A stretch of 64,000 nucleotides of DNA. Origin: Notoacmeibacter sp. (lineage in GTDB: Bacteria; Pseudomonadota; Alphaproteobacteria; Rhizobiales; Rhizobiaceae). Below are positions 8,966 to 18,305 of the stretch, in pieces (positions within the stretch are counted from its first letter, which is position 1; every line of letters begins with the position of its first letter). The translations under genes were made by a program, and so were the position numbers. Below the pieces are notes generated by a model. That model was not told the origin of the DNA. It made no database searches and worked only from the letters and a program-made list of their open reading frames with translations. Where the stretch lies: assembly GCA_019912385.1 (NCBI GenBank), contig JAIOIW010000117.1, positions 1 through 64,000 on the forward strand, given 5' to 3'.

Positions 8966-9361
8966 ATGCGTAGAACCTTATTTGCATTGCCGATCGCCGC
9001 AGCGCTGGCCTTCCCGAGCACCGCGCTTGCGCAATCGTTCGACCGCGAGCCGGTCGCGCACCCGGCCGTTCCGCTGGCGGGGGCAGCGGTCGGCGCCGCA
9101 GTCGGCCTCGGCCTCTATCATGGCTGGTACGGAAGCGGCGCGTTCGCCTCCTCGCTTCCGGCATCCGCCGGCGGTGCGGCGACGACTGGCCTTGTCGCGG
9201 GCATCGGCACGATTGCGCTGATCGATGCCGCAACCCAGCCCTGCAAGGGATTCCGCGCGCTGTTCAGTCCGTTCGTCGCCGCACCGTCCGGCTGCGTGAA
9301 TGGTCAATATGTCGGCTATCGAACCGCCGAGCGCGCCAACGCACGGGTTTACCGGCGCTGA
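8966..9361 (+). CDS. Small exported protein of unknown function
   Basis: 131 residues with a clear signal peptide (MRRTLFALPIAAALAFPSTALA, cleavage after ALA-Q). The mature part contains a Gly/Ala-rich hydrophobic stretch (PLAGAAVGAAVGLGLYHGWY), a second one (GLVAGIGTIALIDAA) and two cysteines (QPCKGF, SGCVNG) that could form a disulfide. The start is supported by AGGAGCAGGAT just upstream, and a strong terminator follows. A periplasmic or envelope location is likely; I recognise no family. Confidence 0.7.
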   Translation: MRRTLFALPIAAALAFPSTALAQSFDREPVAHPAVPLAGAAVGAAVGLGLYHGWYGSGAFASSLPASAGGAATTGLVAGIGTIALIDAATQPCKGFRALFSPFVAAPSGCVNGQYVGYRTAERANARVYRR

Positions 9362-9380
9362 TGTCCGCACCCGCATAAAG

Positions 9381-9410
9381 AGGCCCCGCGCCTGTGCGCG
9401 GGGCCTTTTG
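9381..9410 (+). terminator. Rho-independent terminator
   Basis: Stem GGCCCCGCGC (9382-9391) pairs with GCGCGGGGCC (9396-9405) around loop CTGT and is followed by TTTT. It ends the gene at 8966-9361. The other strand has CTCTTTAT after the stem, so it may also stop transcripts from fdhA. Confidence 0.88.
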
Positions 9411-9428
9411 TCACCGGAGCCGGATGCC

Positions 9429-12233
9429 CTATTCGGCCGCCGCGCGCGGAACATCCGCGACCGGTTCGACCTTCGCCGCGCAGAACTTGAACTCCGGAAT
9501 CTTCCCGAACGGATCGAGCGCCGGGTTGGTGAGCAGGTTCGCTGCCGCTTCCTGATAGGCGAACGGAATGAAGACCACGCCGTCCGGCACGGCATCGTCC
9601 TGACGTGCCTGCAATTCAACGGTGCCGCGCCGGGTCGTTACCCGCAGCCGGTCGCCCGGACTGACTCCAAGCCTGGCAATCGTGCCGCGCGACACGCAGG
9701 CCACCGGCGAGGGCTCGATCGCGTCGAGCACGCTCGCGCGCCGTGTCATCGCGCCGGTGTGCCAGTGTTCGAGCTGGCGGCCGGTGGTCAGAATGAACGG
9801 ATACTCGTGGTCGGGCGTCTCGTCGGGAGGCGTGAGTTTCGCCGCCACCAGCTTGCCAAAGCCGCCCGGACGCGGGAAGCCCTTGTCGAAAACGACGTCG
9901 CGGCCGGGCTTGTCGGACGCATCGCACGGATAGGTCACCGCATCCTCGCGTTCGAGGCGCTGCCAGGTGATGTTGGCGAGCGAGGGCATCAATGTTGTCA
10001 TCTCGGCAAAAACATCGCGCGGATGCGCGTAGGTCCAGCTCAGCCCGATACGTTTGGCGATCTCGGTCGTAATCCACCAGTCCGGCTTCGCATTGCCCGG
10101 CAAGGGAAGCGCGGCGCGGCCCATCTGGACCTGCCGGTTGGTGTTGGTGACCGTGCCGTCCTTTTCCGGCCAGGCCGACGAGGGCAGCACCACGTCGGCA
10201 TAGACTGCGGTCTCGGTCAGGAAGATGTCCTGCACCACGAGATGTTCAAGATGGGCGAGCGCCTCGCGCGCGTGATTGAGGTCGGGATCGGACATCGCGG
10301 GATTCTCACCCATGATGTACATGCCCCTGATCGTGCCGGCATGGATCGCGTCCATGATCTCCACGACGGTGAGACCACGCTTGGGATCGAGCTTCGTGCC
10401 CCAAGCCAGCTCGTACCGGGTGCGGATTTCCTCGCTTTCCACCGACCTGTAATCGGGGAAGAACATCGGGATCAGACCGGCGTCGGAGGCGCCCTGCACG
10501 TTGTTCTGGCCGCGCAGCGGATGCAGGCCGGTGCCGGGACGGCCGATCTGACCGGTGGTGAGCGCAAGCGCGATCAGGCAGCGCGCATTGTCGGTGCCAT
10601 GGGTGTGCTGCGAAACGCCCATGCCCCAAAAAATGATGGCGTTCTCCGCACGTGCATAGCTGCGCGCGACCTCGCGCAGCGTATCGGCATCGATGCCGCA
10701 GATCGGCGCCATTTCCTCCGGCGTAAAGTCCTTGATGTGCTCGGCGAACGCCTCGAAGCCCTCGGTATAGGTCTGCACATATTGCTGGTCGTAGAGACCC
10801 TCGGTCACGATCACGTTGAGCATGGCGTTGAGCATCGCCACGTCGGTGCCGTTCTTGAACTGCATCATCTTCCAGGCATGACGCTTGAGCGCCTGCCCGC
10901 GCGGATCCATGACCACGAGTTTGGCGCCGCGCTTGGCCGCCTGCTTGAAATAGGTCGCCGCGACCGGGTGGTTTTCGGTCGGGTTGGCGCCGATCACGAT
11001 GATGAAGTCGGAATTCTTCACTTCGTTGAAGGTCGCCGAGACCGCGGCTGACCCCACGCCTTCGAGCAGGGCGGCGACCGAAGACGCGTGGCAGAGCCGC
11101 GTGCAATGGTCGACATTGTTGGTGCGCAGGCCGGTGCGTATCAGTTTCTGGAAAAGATACGCCTCCTCGTTCGAACACTTGGCCGAGCCGAAGCCGGCGA
11201 GCGCCCTGGAGCCATGGCCGTCGCGGATTTTCTTGAGGCCGGCGGCGGCGCGGTCGAGCGCCTCCTCCCAGGTCGCTTCGCGGAAATGCGTCCAGGGGTT
11301 GGCCGAATCGATGAACTCGTGCGGGACTTTCGGCACGCCCTCCTTGCGGATCATCGGCTTGGTCAGGCGCTGCGGATTGTGCACATAGTCGAAACCGAAG
11401 CGACCTTTGACGCACAGCCGGTTCTCGTTCGCCAGCCCGTTCTTGCCGGTGACGTAAAGCAGCTTGTCGTCCTTGATCTGGTAGGTGAGCTGGCAGCCGA
11501 CACCGCAATAGGGGCAGACCGAGTTTACGCTGCGGTCGGGGTAGCCGCTACGCACGTTCTGGTCGTCGACCAGCGTGGCCGGCATCAGCGCGCCGGTCGG
11601 GCAGGCCTGCACGCATTCGCCGCAGGCAACGCAGGTGGACTGACCCATCGGATCGTCGAAGTCGAAGACGATCTTCTCGTTGTGGCCACGGCCGGCCATG
11701 CCGATCACGTCGTTGACCTGGACCTCGCGGCAGGCGCGCACGCAAAGATTGCAGTGGATGCAGGCGTCGAGATTGACCGCCATGGCCACATGACTGCGGT
11801 CGGGCAGCAGCTTTTTCGCGCGCTCGGGAAAGCGGCCGGTTGCGATCCCCATCTTGTCGGCCCAGGTCCAGAACCTGGAGACCGGATCGTGCGCCTCGCT
11901 CTTGCGATCGGGCTGGTCCGAAACCAGCAGCTCGAACACCATCTTGCGCGCAGTCGTGGTGCGATGGTTCGAGGCGTTGACCTTCATGCCGGGCGCCGGC
12001 TTGCGGATGCAGCTTGCCGCCAGCACGCGCTCGCCTTCGATCTCCACCATGCAGGCGCGGCAATTGCCGTCCGCCCGGTAGCCGGGCTCGGGCGAATAGC
12101 ACAGATGCGGGATTTCGATGCCTTCGCGTTTGGCGACCTGCCAGATGGTTTCGCCCGGGGCGGCGGTCACTTCGCGGCCGTCGAGCGAGAACGTGATGGA
12201 TTTCTCGTTTTTGGTGCTCATGCCTGCACCCAT
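9429..12233 (-). CDS. fdhA: Formate dehydrogenase alpha subunit (molybdopterin, NAD-linked type)
   Basis: 934-residue catalytic subunit oxidising formate to CO2 at a Mo or W bis-MGD centre. In order: N-terminal [2Fe-2S] domain (CYSPEPG, NCRACMVEIEG), His/Cys cluster region, a two-cluster ferredoxin domain (CIHCNLCVRAC and CVACGECVQACPTG, near residues 155-215), the CPYCGVGC cluster near 240, then the large molybdopterin domain. The metal ligand is Cys in TRLCHASS, not selenocysteine. The architecture matches the FdsA/Fdh1A class, which works with an NADH-binding beta subunit. The start may instead be the ATG at 12221 (MSTKNEK). It is separated from fdhB by an oppositely oriented gene, so it probably has its own promoter. 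Confidence 0.92.
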   Translation of the reverse strand: MGAGMSTKNEKSITFSLDGREVTAAPGETIWQVAKREGIEIPHLCYSPEPGYRADGNCRACMVEIEGERVLAASCIRKPAPGMKVNASNHRTTTARKMVFELLVSDQPDRKSEAHDPVSRFWTWADKMGIATGRFPERAKKLLPDRSHVAMAVNLDACIHCNLCVRACREVQVNDVIGMAGRGHNEKIVFDFDDPMGQSTCVACGECVQACPTGALMPATLVDDQNVRSGYPDRSVNSVCPYCGVGCQLTYQIKDDKLLYVTGKNGLANENRLCVKGRFGFDYVHNPQRLTKPMIRKEGVPKVPHEFIDSANPWTHFREATWEEALDRAAAGLKKIRDGHGSRALAGFGSAKCSNEEAYLFQKLIRTGLRTNNVDHCTRLCHASSVAALLEGVGSAAVSATFNEVKNSDFIIVIGANPTENHPVAATYFKQAAKRGAKLVVMDPRGQALKRHAWKMMQFKNGTDVAMLNAMLNVIVTEGLYDQQYVQTYTEGFEAFAEHIKDFTPEEMAPICGIDADTLREVARSYARAENAIIFWGMGVSQHTHGTDNARCLIALALTTGQIGRPGTGLHPLRGQNNVQGASDAGLIPMFFPDYRSVESEEIRTRYELAWGTKLDPKRGLTVVEIMDAIHAGTIRGMYIMGENPAMSDPDLNHAREALAHLEHLVVQDIFLTETAVYADVVLPSSAWPEKDGTVTNTNRQVQMGRAALPLPGNAKPDWWITTEIAKRIGLSWTYAHPRDVFAEMTTLMPSLANITWQRLEREDAVTYPCDASDKPGRDVVFDKGFPRPGGFGKLVAAKLTPPDETPDHEYPFILTTGRQLEHWHTGAMTRRASVLDAIEPSPVACVSRGTIARLGVSPGDRLRVTTRRGTVELQARQDDAVPDGVVFIPFAYQEAAANLLTNPALDPFGKIPEFKFCAAKVEPVADVPRAAAE

Positions 12234-12310
12234 GTCTTCCGGAAATGGATAATTGCCGCGCGCGAATTTCTGCTATGATAAATATTCATTAAACGTTCGG
12301 CATCCTGACC

Positions 12311-12850
12311 ATGCAGTACCCCTTTTCCGGATTTGGCCAATGCGTTGCGATAATCGCCGTCGCCGTCTTGACGACCGGGGTCGCCGCCGCTCAGCAGGAG
12401 TCGCTCGAAACGCGGCTGAAGGGAAACTATACCGGAGAATTCCGCTGGAACGGCGATCGCATCCGGCAAGTCGTCGACATACGCATCGTCGATGTCAACC
12501 GCGTCAGTCAGACTCGCCTCGAAGCCATTGGCTGCGGCCGTTACAACGCCAACGGCGTGATCACCAATATCCGCATCAAGATGGCGGTCGACGAGCCCTC
12601 GCTCGATGTCGAAATCTGGGAATCGAGCCCGGTCGGCGATCCGAAATTCGTCACCGACGGTAGCCACAAGGGCCGTCTGACCGAATTCCCGCGCCGCATC
12701 GAGGCGACCTGGACCACCAAGCGCACCGGGCAGCAGGGAAAGCTTGCCGTCAGCGAGGGCGGAAATCTCGGCTGCGATGCGCAGATGCGCCCGGTGTCGC
12801 CGGGCGGCGCGCCTGGTTCGCGCTCCTCCCAGGGCAGCATGGGGCGGTGA
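12311..12850 (+). CDS. Exported protein of unknown function, inserted between fdhB and fdhA
   Basis: 179 residues, starting with a signal peptide (QCVAIIAVAVLTTGVAAAQQ). The mature part is predicted to be mostly beta-strand (GNYTGEFRWNGDRIRQVVDI, LDVEIWESSPVG, RRIEATWTTKRTG) with a Gly/Ser/Arg-rich low-complexity tail (SPGGAPGSRSSQGS). It is divergent from fdhA (77 bp between starts) and converges with fdhB (20 bp between stops). No family recognised; a periplasmic location is inferred from the leader. Confidence 0.72.
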   Translation: MQYPFSGFGQCVAIIAVAVLTTGVAAAQQESLETRLKGNYTGEFRWNGDRIRQVVDIRIVDVNRVSQTRLEAIGCGRYNANGVITNIRIKMAVDEPSLDVEIWESSPVGDPKFVTDGSHKGRLTEFPRRIEATWTTKRTGQQGKLAVSEGGNLGCDAQMRPVSPGGAPGSRSSQGSMGR

Positions 12851-12870
12851 CGTCGCAGTCGCCATAACGG

Positions 12871-14586
12871 TTACCACTTGCGCAGCGGCGTTTTCAGTTC
12901 CTCCGGGAAGCGCTTGATCACGCTGACCAGAGGATTGGGCGCGGCCTGACCGAGGCCGCAGATCGACGCATCGCGCATGGCGTTCGACAATTCTTCCAGC
13001 AAGGCTTCGTCCCAGGGGCTCTGTTCCATCAATTTGGCCGCCTTCTCGGTGCCGACCCGGCAGGGCGTACATTGGCCGCAGCTTTCATCCTCGAAAAACT
13101 TCATCAGGTTGAGCGCGACCGCCTTCATGTCGTCCCGGTCCGACAGAATGACAACCGCGTGCGAGCCGACGAAGCAGCCATGCGGTTCGAGCGTGCCAAA
13201 ATCGAGCGGAACATTCGCCATCGTCGCCGGCAGGATGCCGCCCGAAGCGCCGCCGGGCAGATAGGCCTTGAAGCGGTGGCCGTCGGCCATGCCGCCGCAG
13301 AATTCGTCGATCAGTTCCTGCGCGGTGATGCCGGCGGGGGCGAGCTTGACGCCCGGATTCTTCACGCGGCCGGAAACCGAGAACGAGCGCAAGCCCTTGC
13401 GGCCGTTGCGGCCGTGCGACGTAAACCAGTCCGCGCCCTTCTCGACAATGTCGCGGACCCAGTAAAGCGTCTCGACATTCTGCACCAGCGTCGGGCGTCC
13501 GAACACGCCGACCTGCGCCACATAAGGCGGGCGATGGCGTGGCAAGCCGCGCTTGCCCTCGATCGATTCGATCATGGCGGATTCCTCGCCGCAGATATAG
13601 GCGCCCGCGCCGCGTCGCAGATGCACTTTCGTGTGCGGCGAGAGACCGGCTTCGTCAGCCCGCACGATCTCCTCGAGCAGCATCAGCCGTAGTTCGGGAT
13701 ATTCGTCGCGCAGATAGAAATAGACCTGGCTCGCTTCCACCACCCAGGCGGCGAGCAGCATGCCTTCGAGGAAGCGGTGCGGATCGAGATCGAGATAATG
13801 CCGGTCCTTGAAGGTGCCCGGTTCGCCTTCGTCGCCATTGACCGCCATCAGGCGCGGCGCAGGCTCGTTGCGTACGAGCGTCCATTTGCGTCCGGTCGGG
13901 AAACCCGCGCCGCCAAGGCCGCGCAGTCCGGCGGCGTCCACCGCCTTGATCAGGTCCTCGCGCGTGCGCGCGCCGGAAAGGCAATCGTTCAGAAGCTTGT
14001 AGCCGCCGCTCGCACGGTAATCGTCGAATGAAACTCTCGGCTTGGTCGCGTGCGCATGCGTATCACCTTTCGCCGCCGCAGCCACACTTTCGGCCGTGGC
14101 GTTGAAGGTCTGCACATGACCGACCGCGGCGACCGGCGCACGCTCGCAGGCACCCATGCAGGGCGCGCGGATGACGCGCACGTCCTTGCCGAGAATGGTC
14201 GGCAGCTTTTCGAGCAGCTTTTCCGCGCCGTGCATGGCGCAAGATAGAGAATCGCACACCCGCACGGTGATCGCCGGCGGCGGGGTTTCGCCTTCCCTGA
14301 CGACGTCGAAATGCGCGTAGAAGGTCGCAACCTCGTACACCTCGGCGAGCGACATCTTCATCTCGGCGGCAAGCGCGGCCAGATGCGCCGCCGCGAGGTG
14401 GCCGTACTTGTCCTGGATCAGATGCAGGTGCTCGATCAGAAGGTCGCGGCGGCGCGGCCGGTCGGTGAGCAGCCCCTGCACCTCGGCCAGCGCCTGCAAC
14501 TCGACCTGACGGCCCTTGGGGGTCCGGCGCGCCTTGCGCCCGGTCCCCCGCCCCTCGCCGCCCCGCGTTCCGGCATGAACGTTCAT
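12871..14586 (-). CDS. fdhB: Formate dehydrogenase beta subunit, NuoE-NuoF fusion
   Basis: 571-residue fusion. Residues ~20-170 are a NuoE/FdsG-like thioredoxin-fold [2Fe-2S] domain (ATFYAHFDVV, VCDSLSCAMHGA, APCMGACERAP). Residues ~190-571 are NuoF/FdsB-like, with the FMN/NADH site (GLRGLGGAGFPTGRKW, NGDEGEPGTFKDRHY, GAGAYICGEESAMI) and the [4Fe-4S] motif ESCGQCTPCRVG. It passes electrons from FdhA to NAD+. The fused arrangement is the one seen in Methylobacterium FDH1. I place the start at the ATG 14586 (MNVHAGTR); the longer frame to 14643 has a weak non-family extension. It is divergent from a LysR gene that probably controls it. Confidence 0.92.
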   Translation of the reverse strand: MNVHAGTRGGEGRGTGRKARRTPKGRQVELQALAEVQGLLTDRPRRRDLLIEHLHLIQDKYGHLAAAHLAALAAEMKMSLAEVYEVATFYAHFDVVREGETPPPAITVRVCDSLSCAMHGAEKLLEKLPTILGKDVRVIRAPCMGACERAPVAAVGHVQTFNATAESVAAAAKGDTHAHATKPRVSFDDYRASGGYKLLNDCLSGARTREDLIKAVDAAGLRGLGGAGFPTGRKWTLVRNEPAPRLMAVNGDEGEPGTFKDRHYLDLDPHRFLEGMLLAAWVVEASQVYFYLRDEYPELRLMLLEEIVRADEAGLSPHTKVHLRRGAGAYICGEESAMIESIEGKRGLPRHRPPYVAQVGVFGRPTLVQNVETLYWVRDIVEKGADWFTSHGRNGRKGLRSFSVSGRVKNPGVKLAPAGITAQELIDEFCGGMADGHRFKAYLPGGASGGILPATMANVPLDFGTLEPHGCFVGSHAVVILSDRDDMKAVALNLMKFFEDESCGQCTPCRVGTEKAAKLMEQSPWDEALLEELSNAMRDASICGLGQAAPNPLVSVIKRFPEELKTPLRKW

Positions 14587-14642
14587 GACACACCCTGGAT
14601 TTTTTCTAGAAGAGCCCATTCCGTCATTCAGAAACAACCCCA

Positions 14643-14654
14643 CAATGACGATTG
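14643..14654. promoter_or_regulatory. Inverted repeat in the fdhB/LysR intergenic region
   Basis: CAAT-GACG-ATTG lies in the 92-bp divergent gap between fdhB and the LysR gene. LysR proteins usually bind short dyads in exactly such gaps to control both directions. The repeat is short, so this is a candidate only. Confidence 0.35.
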
Positions 14655-14678
14655 TTTGATTGATTTAGCCTATTGAAA

Positions 14679-15611
14679 ATGCGACATGAGCAAGAATTCC
14701 AATCGAGACCCATCATCTTGATCGACAAACTCGATTTCCTGCTCGCCCTGGCCCGGGAGTGCCATTTCGGCCGCGCAGCCGACGCCTGCGGGGTCACCCA
14801 GCCAACCTTGTCGGCGGGCATCAAGCAGCTTGAGGAGACGCTCGGCGTCCTTTTGGTCAATCGCGGCTCGCGCTTCCGCAGCTTCACGCCGGAGGGCGAG
14901 CGGGTGCTCGACTGGGCGCGCCGGATCGTGGGCGACGCGCGCGCCCTGCGCGAGGACATCAATGCGCTGCGCCACGGCCTCACCGGCCGGCTGCGCATCG
15001 CCGCCATCCCGACCGCGCTCGCCATGGTGGCGAGCCTGACCACGCCGTTTCGCGCGCGCCATCCCAATGTGCAGTTCACGATCCTGTCGCGCACCTCGAT
15101 CGAGGTCCTCGCCGAGCTCGACAATCTGGAGATCGATGCCGGCATCACCTATCTCGACAACGAGCCGCTCGGGCGGGTGAACACGGTCCCGCTTTACCCC
15201 GAACGCTATCGCCTGCTGACCTCGACCGGCGCCCCGCTCGGCGAGCGTACGAGCGTCACCTGGGCGGAAGTGGCGCAGGTGCCACTCTGCCTGCTGACGC
15301 CAGACATGCAGAACCGCCGCATCATCAACCGCCTGCTCAACCGCACCGGCGCCGAATCGCGCCCGATGCTGGAATCGGATTCGATGATCGTCCTGTTCTC
15401 GCACGTGCGGACCGGAAAATGGGCGAGCGTGATGCCGGCCAAGCTCGCCGAAACGCTCGGCCTGACGCAGACCCTGCGCGCCATTCCCATCGTGGAGCCG
15501 GACGAAGTGCATACGATCGGCCTCGTCATTCCGCAGCGCGAACCGATGACTCCGCTCACCGCCGCGCTGGTGGCGGAAGCCCAGCGCCTCGCGCCGGCGC
15601 TGAGCGATTGA
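14679..15611 (+). CDS. LysR-family transcriptional regulator, likely of formate dehydrogenase
   Basis: About 310 residues. The N-terminal winged helix is clear (LIDKLDFLLALARECHFGRA, CGVTQPTLSAGIKQLEE, LVNRGSRFRSFTPEGERVL), followed by the LysR substrate-binding domain (LRIAAIPTALAMVASL, DAGITYLDNEP, MPAKLAETLGL). It is divergent from fdhB, the classic LTTR layout, so formate or a related C1 signal is a plausible effector. The start is uncertain: ATG 14679 (MRHEQ) is used here, but an internal TTG giving an N-terminus of the form M-IDKLDFLL would match homologues better. Confidence 0.88.
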   Translation: MRHEQEFQSRPIILIDKLDFLLALARECHFGRAADACGVTQPTLSAGIKQLEETLGVLLVNRGSRFRSFTPEGERVLDWARRIVGDARALREDINALRHGLTGRLRIAAIPTALAMVASLTTPFRARHPNVQFTILSRTSIEVLAELDNLEIDAGITYLDNEPLGRVNTVPLYPERYRLLTSTGAPLGERTSVTWAEVAQVPLCLLTPDMQNRRIINRLLNRTGAESRPMLESDSMIVLFSHVRTGKWASVMPAKLAETLGLTQTLRAIPIVEPDEVHTIGLVIPQREPMTPLTAALVAEAQRLAPALSD

Positions 15612-15640
15612 GCCGGCCGCTCGCTGCCGCCGGCCGGCAG

Positions 15641-16330
15641 TCACATCACCTTCACCTCGATGTGCCGGAACATGTTGCGGCGCGCCTCTTCATCCATCTC
15701 GGCCTTGAAGGCATGGCGGTCCTTGATCGCGATCGCGCGCGCGGCGGCCGGACGCGCGGTGATCTCGTCGACCAGGCGCTTGAGATGCGCAAACTTCGCC
15801 CAGTGCTCCTCGCCGAGCACCACGGGAATGAGCCGCGCCCAGCCCCACACATCCATGTCCACGATGGTATAGGTCTCGCCCAGCATGTATTTGCGGGTGG
15901 CGAGACGCTCATTGAGGATGCCGTAATGGCGCTGCGCCTCGTAGCCGTAGCGATTGACGACATAGGGCGATTTCTCGGGCGCGTAATGGCGGAAATGAAC
16001 CGACTGCCCCGAATAGGGGCCGACGCCCGACGCCACGAACATCAGCCATGACAGCAGTTCGCCGCGTACCTTCGGCGTCTTCTCGGCCGGCAGGAACTTG
16101 CCGGTCTTCTCGGCGAGATAGAGCAGGATGGCATTGGAATCGAACACCACCGCATCACCGTCGACGATCGCCGGCACTTTCGCGTTCGGATTGATGGCGA
16201 GATAGTCCGGCTTGTGCTGGTCGCCCTTGCGGGTATCGACCGGGATCGCCTCGTAGGGCAAGCCGGCCTCCTCCAGGAACAGCGCCACCTTCATCGGATT
16301 GGGTGCAGTGCTGTAATAGAACCTGAGCAT
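15641..16330 (-). CDS. Glutathione S-transferase family protein
   Basis: 229-residue cytosolic GST. The N-terminal thioredoxin domain shows STAPNPMKVALFLEEAGLPY, the cis-Pro segment NAKVPAIVDGD and the GSH-contact FDSNAILLYLAEKTG; the C-terminal half is all-helical (ETYTIVDMDVWGWARLIP). It resembles the YfcG/YghU disulfide-reductase branch. The start is the ATG at 16330 with AGGA seven bases upstream; a GTG one codon earlier is the alternative. It converges with the LysR gene, 29 bp between stops. The substrate is unknown. Confidence 0.88.
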   Translation of the reverse strand: MLRFYYSTAPNPMKVALFLEEAGLPYEAIPVDTRKGDQHKPDYLAINPNAKVPAIVDGDAVVFDSNAILLYLAEKTGKFLPAEKTPKVRGELLSWLMFVASGVGPYSGQSVHFRHYAPEKSPYVVNRYGYEAQRHYGILNERLATRKYMLGETYTIVDMDVWGWARLIPVVLGEEHWAKFAHLKRLVDEITARPAAARAIAIKDRHAFKAEMDEEARRNMFRHIEVKVM

Positions 16331-16421
16331 CACGAATCCTCTTCCGATGGTCCGTCAGCCTTCGAGGCTCACGGCAATGCCGCTCGCTCCTCCGGGTGAC
16401 GACGAAGAGCCCCCATCGCCG

Positions 16422-18101
16422 TCAGAACAGGCCAACGATCTTGCCTTCGGCGTTGACGTCGATGGAATCGGCCGACGGCACCTTGGGCAATCCGGGCATG
16501 GTCATGATCTCGCCGCAGATGGCGACGACGAAACCGGCGCCGGCCGAAAGCCGCACTTCGCGCACGGGCACGACATGACCGGTCGGCGCTCCGCGAAGGT
16601 TTGGATCGGTCGAGAATGAATATTGCGTCTTGGCCATGCAAACGGGAAGCTTGCCATACCCCTGGTCCTCCCACTGCTTGAGCTGCGCCCGCACGTTCTT
16701 GTCGGCGATTGCTTCCGATCCGCGGTAAATGCGCTTGACGATGGTGTCGATCTTGTCGAACAGGCCCATCTCGTCGTTGTAGAGTGGCGAAAACTGGGAG
16801 GCACCGGACTCAGCGAGTTCCACCACCTTGCGCGCCAGTTCCTCGATGCCCTCGGACCCCTTGGCCCAGTGCATGCACAAGATCGCCTCGGCGCCCATTG
16901 AAGCGACATAATCCTTCATCGCCGCGATCTCCGCCTCGGAATCGGAGACGAAGTGGTTGATGGCGACGACCGCGGGCACGCCGAACTGCTTCACGTTCTC
17001 GATGTGGCGTCCGAGATTGGCGCAGCCCTTCTTCACCGCCTCGACATTCTCCGCGCCGAGGTCTTCCTTCTTGACGCCGCCATTCATCTTCATCGCACGC
17101 ACGGTCGCCACGATGACGGCGGCAGCCGGTTTCAAACCCGCCTTGCGGCACTTGATGTCGAAGAACTTTTCGGCCCCCAGATCGGCGCCGAAGCCGGCCT
17201 CGGTGACCACGTAGTCCGCGATCTTGAGGGCTGTCGTCGTGGCCACCACCGAGTTGCAGCCATGCGCGATATTGGCGAACGGCCCGCCGTGAACGAAGGC
17301 CGGATTGTTTTCCAGCGTCTGCACCAGGTTCGGCTGCATGGCGTCCTTCAGCAACACCGTCATTGCGCCGTCAGCCTTGATGTCGCGGCAATAGACCGGC
17401 GTGCGGTCGCGGCGGTACGCGATGATGATGTCGCCGAGGCGGCGCTCCAGATCCTTCAGGTCGGTCGCCAGGCACAGGATCGCCATCACCTCCGAGGCGA
17501 CGGTGATGTCAAAGCCGGCCTCGCGCGGAAACCCGTTCGCCACGCCGCCCAGCGAACACACGATCTCGCGCAGCGCCCGGTCGTTCATGTCCATGACCCG
17601 GCGCCACGCAACGCGGCGGATGTCGATGTTCTGCTCGTTGCCCCAGTAGATGTGGTTGTCGATCATCGCCGACAGCAGGTTGTGCGCCGCCGTGATCGCG
17701 TGGAAGTCGCCGGTGAAATGCAGGTTCATGTCCTCCATCGGCACGACCTGCGCATAGCCGCCGCCGGCCGCGCCGCCCTTGACGCCAAAGCACGGGCCGA
17801 GCGAAGCCTCGCGGATGCATATCGCCGCCTTCTTGCCGATGCGGTTGAGCCCGTCGCCCAGGCCCACTGTCGTCGTCGTCTTGCCCTCTCCGGCCGGCGT
17901 CGGGTTGATTGCCGTCACCAGGATCAGCCTGCCGTCCTTTTTGCCCTGGACGGACCGGATGAACTCCGCCGACACCTTTGCCTTGTCATGCCCGTAGGGC
18001 AGAAGGTGCTCCGACGCGATACCGAGCTTCGCTCCGATCTCCTGGATGGGTTTCTTGTTTGCGGCGCGCGCGATTTCGATATCGGACTTTACCTCGGCCA
18101 T
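16422..18101 (-). CDS. fhs: Formate-tetrahydrofolate ligase
   Basis: 559-residue enzyme that joins formate to tetrahydrofolate at the cost of ATP, giving 10-formyl-THF for purine, formyl-Met and serine-cycle C1 supply. Family hallmarks are the P-loop-like [74 protein letters not shown] and the C-terminal [13 protein letters not shown]. The start is the ATG at 18101 (MAEVKSD) with a strong GGAGGAACAGGA; the 15-codon upstream extension is not needed. It complements the nearby formate dehydrogenase: one oxidises formate, the other assimilates it. Confidence 0.95.
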   Translation of the reverse strand: MAEVKSDIEIARAANKKPIQEIGAKLGIASEHLLPYGHDKAKVSAEFIRSVQGKKDGRLILVTAINPTPAGEGKTTTTVGLGDGLNRIGKKAAICIREASLGPCFGVKGGAAGGGYAQVVPMEDMNLHFTGDFHAITAAHNLLSAMIDNHIYWGNEQNIDIRRVAWRRVMDMNDRALREIVCSLGGVANGFPREAGFDITVASEVMAILCLATDLKDLERRLGDIIIAYRRDRTPVYCRDIKADGAMTVLLKDAMQPNLVQTLENNPAFVHGGPFANIAHGCNSVVATTTALKIADYVVTEAGFGADLGAEKFFDIKCRKAGLKPAAAVIVATVRAMKMNGGVKKEDLGAENVEAVKKGCANLGRHIENVKQFGVPAVVAINHFVSDSEAEIAAMKDYVASMGAEAILCMHWAKGSEGIEELARKVVELAESGASQFSPLYNDEMGLFDKIDTIVKRIYRGSEAIADKNVRAQLKQWEDQGYGKLPVCMAKTQYSFSTDPNLRGAPTGHVVPVREVRLSAGAGFVVAICGEIMTMPGLPKVPSADSIDVNAEGKIVGLF

Positions 18102-18269
18102 TCCTGTTCCTCCATTTCGAGAACTTTGGGCTGCGACTGGATCCACAAAAGGAAGAGACCTTCCATGAAAAACAGACGGAACATTTCATTCTTTGCTCGT
18201 GAATATCTCGCGGCGAATAAATCGGAATCATGCGCCCGCAGCCATTCAGAAACGGTCGCGCGATAGACC

Positions 18270-18300
18270 AAAAACGACAGGCGCCGACCAGGGTCGGCGG
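18270..18300 (-). terminator. Probable terminator of the AAA+ operon
   Basis: On the minus strand CGCCGAC pairs with GTCGGCG around CCTG (18282-18299), followed a few bases later by TTTTT. It sits just after the stop of the DUF2333 gene at 18306, the last gene of the five-gene operon. Confidence 0.5.
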
Positions 18301-18305
18301 CATTG

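Noticed and set aside
7458-9221. 587-aa plus-strand frame opposite bioB
   Set aside because: bioB is unmistakable on the other strand; the frame runs on through the promoter region without any domain.
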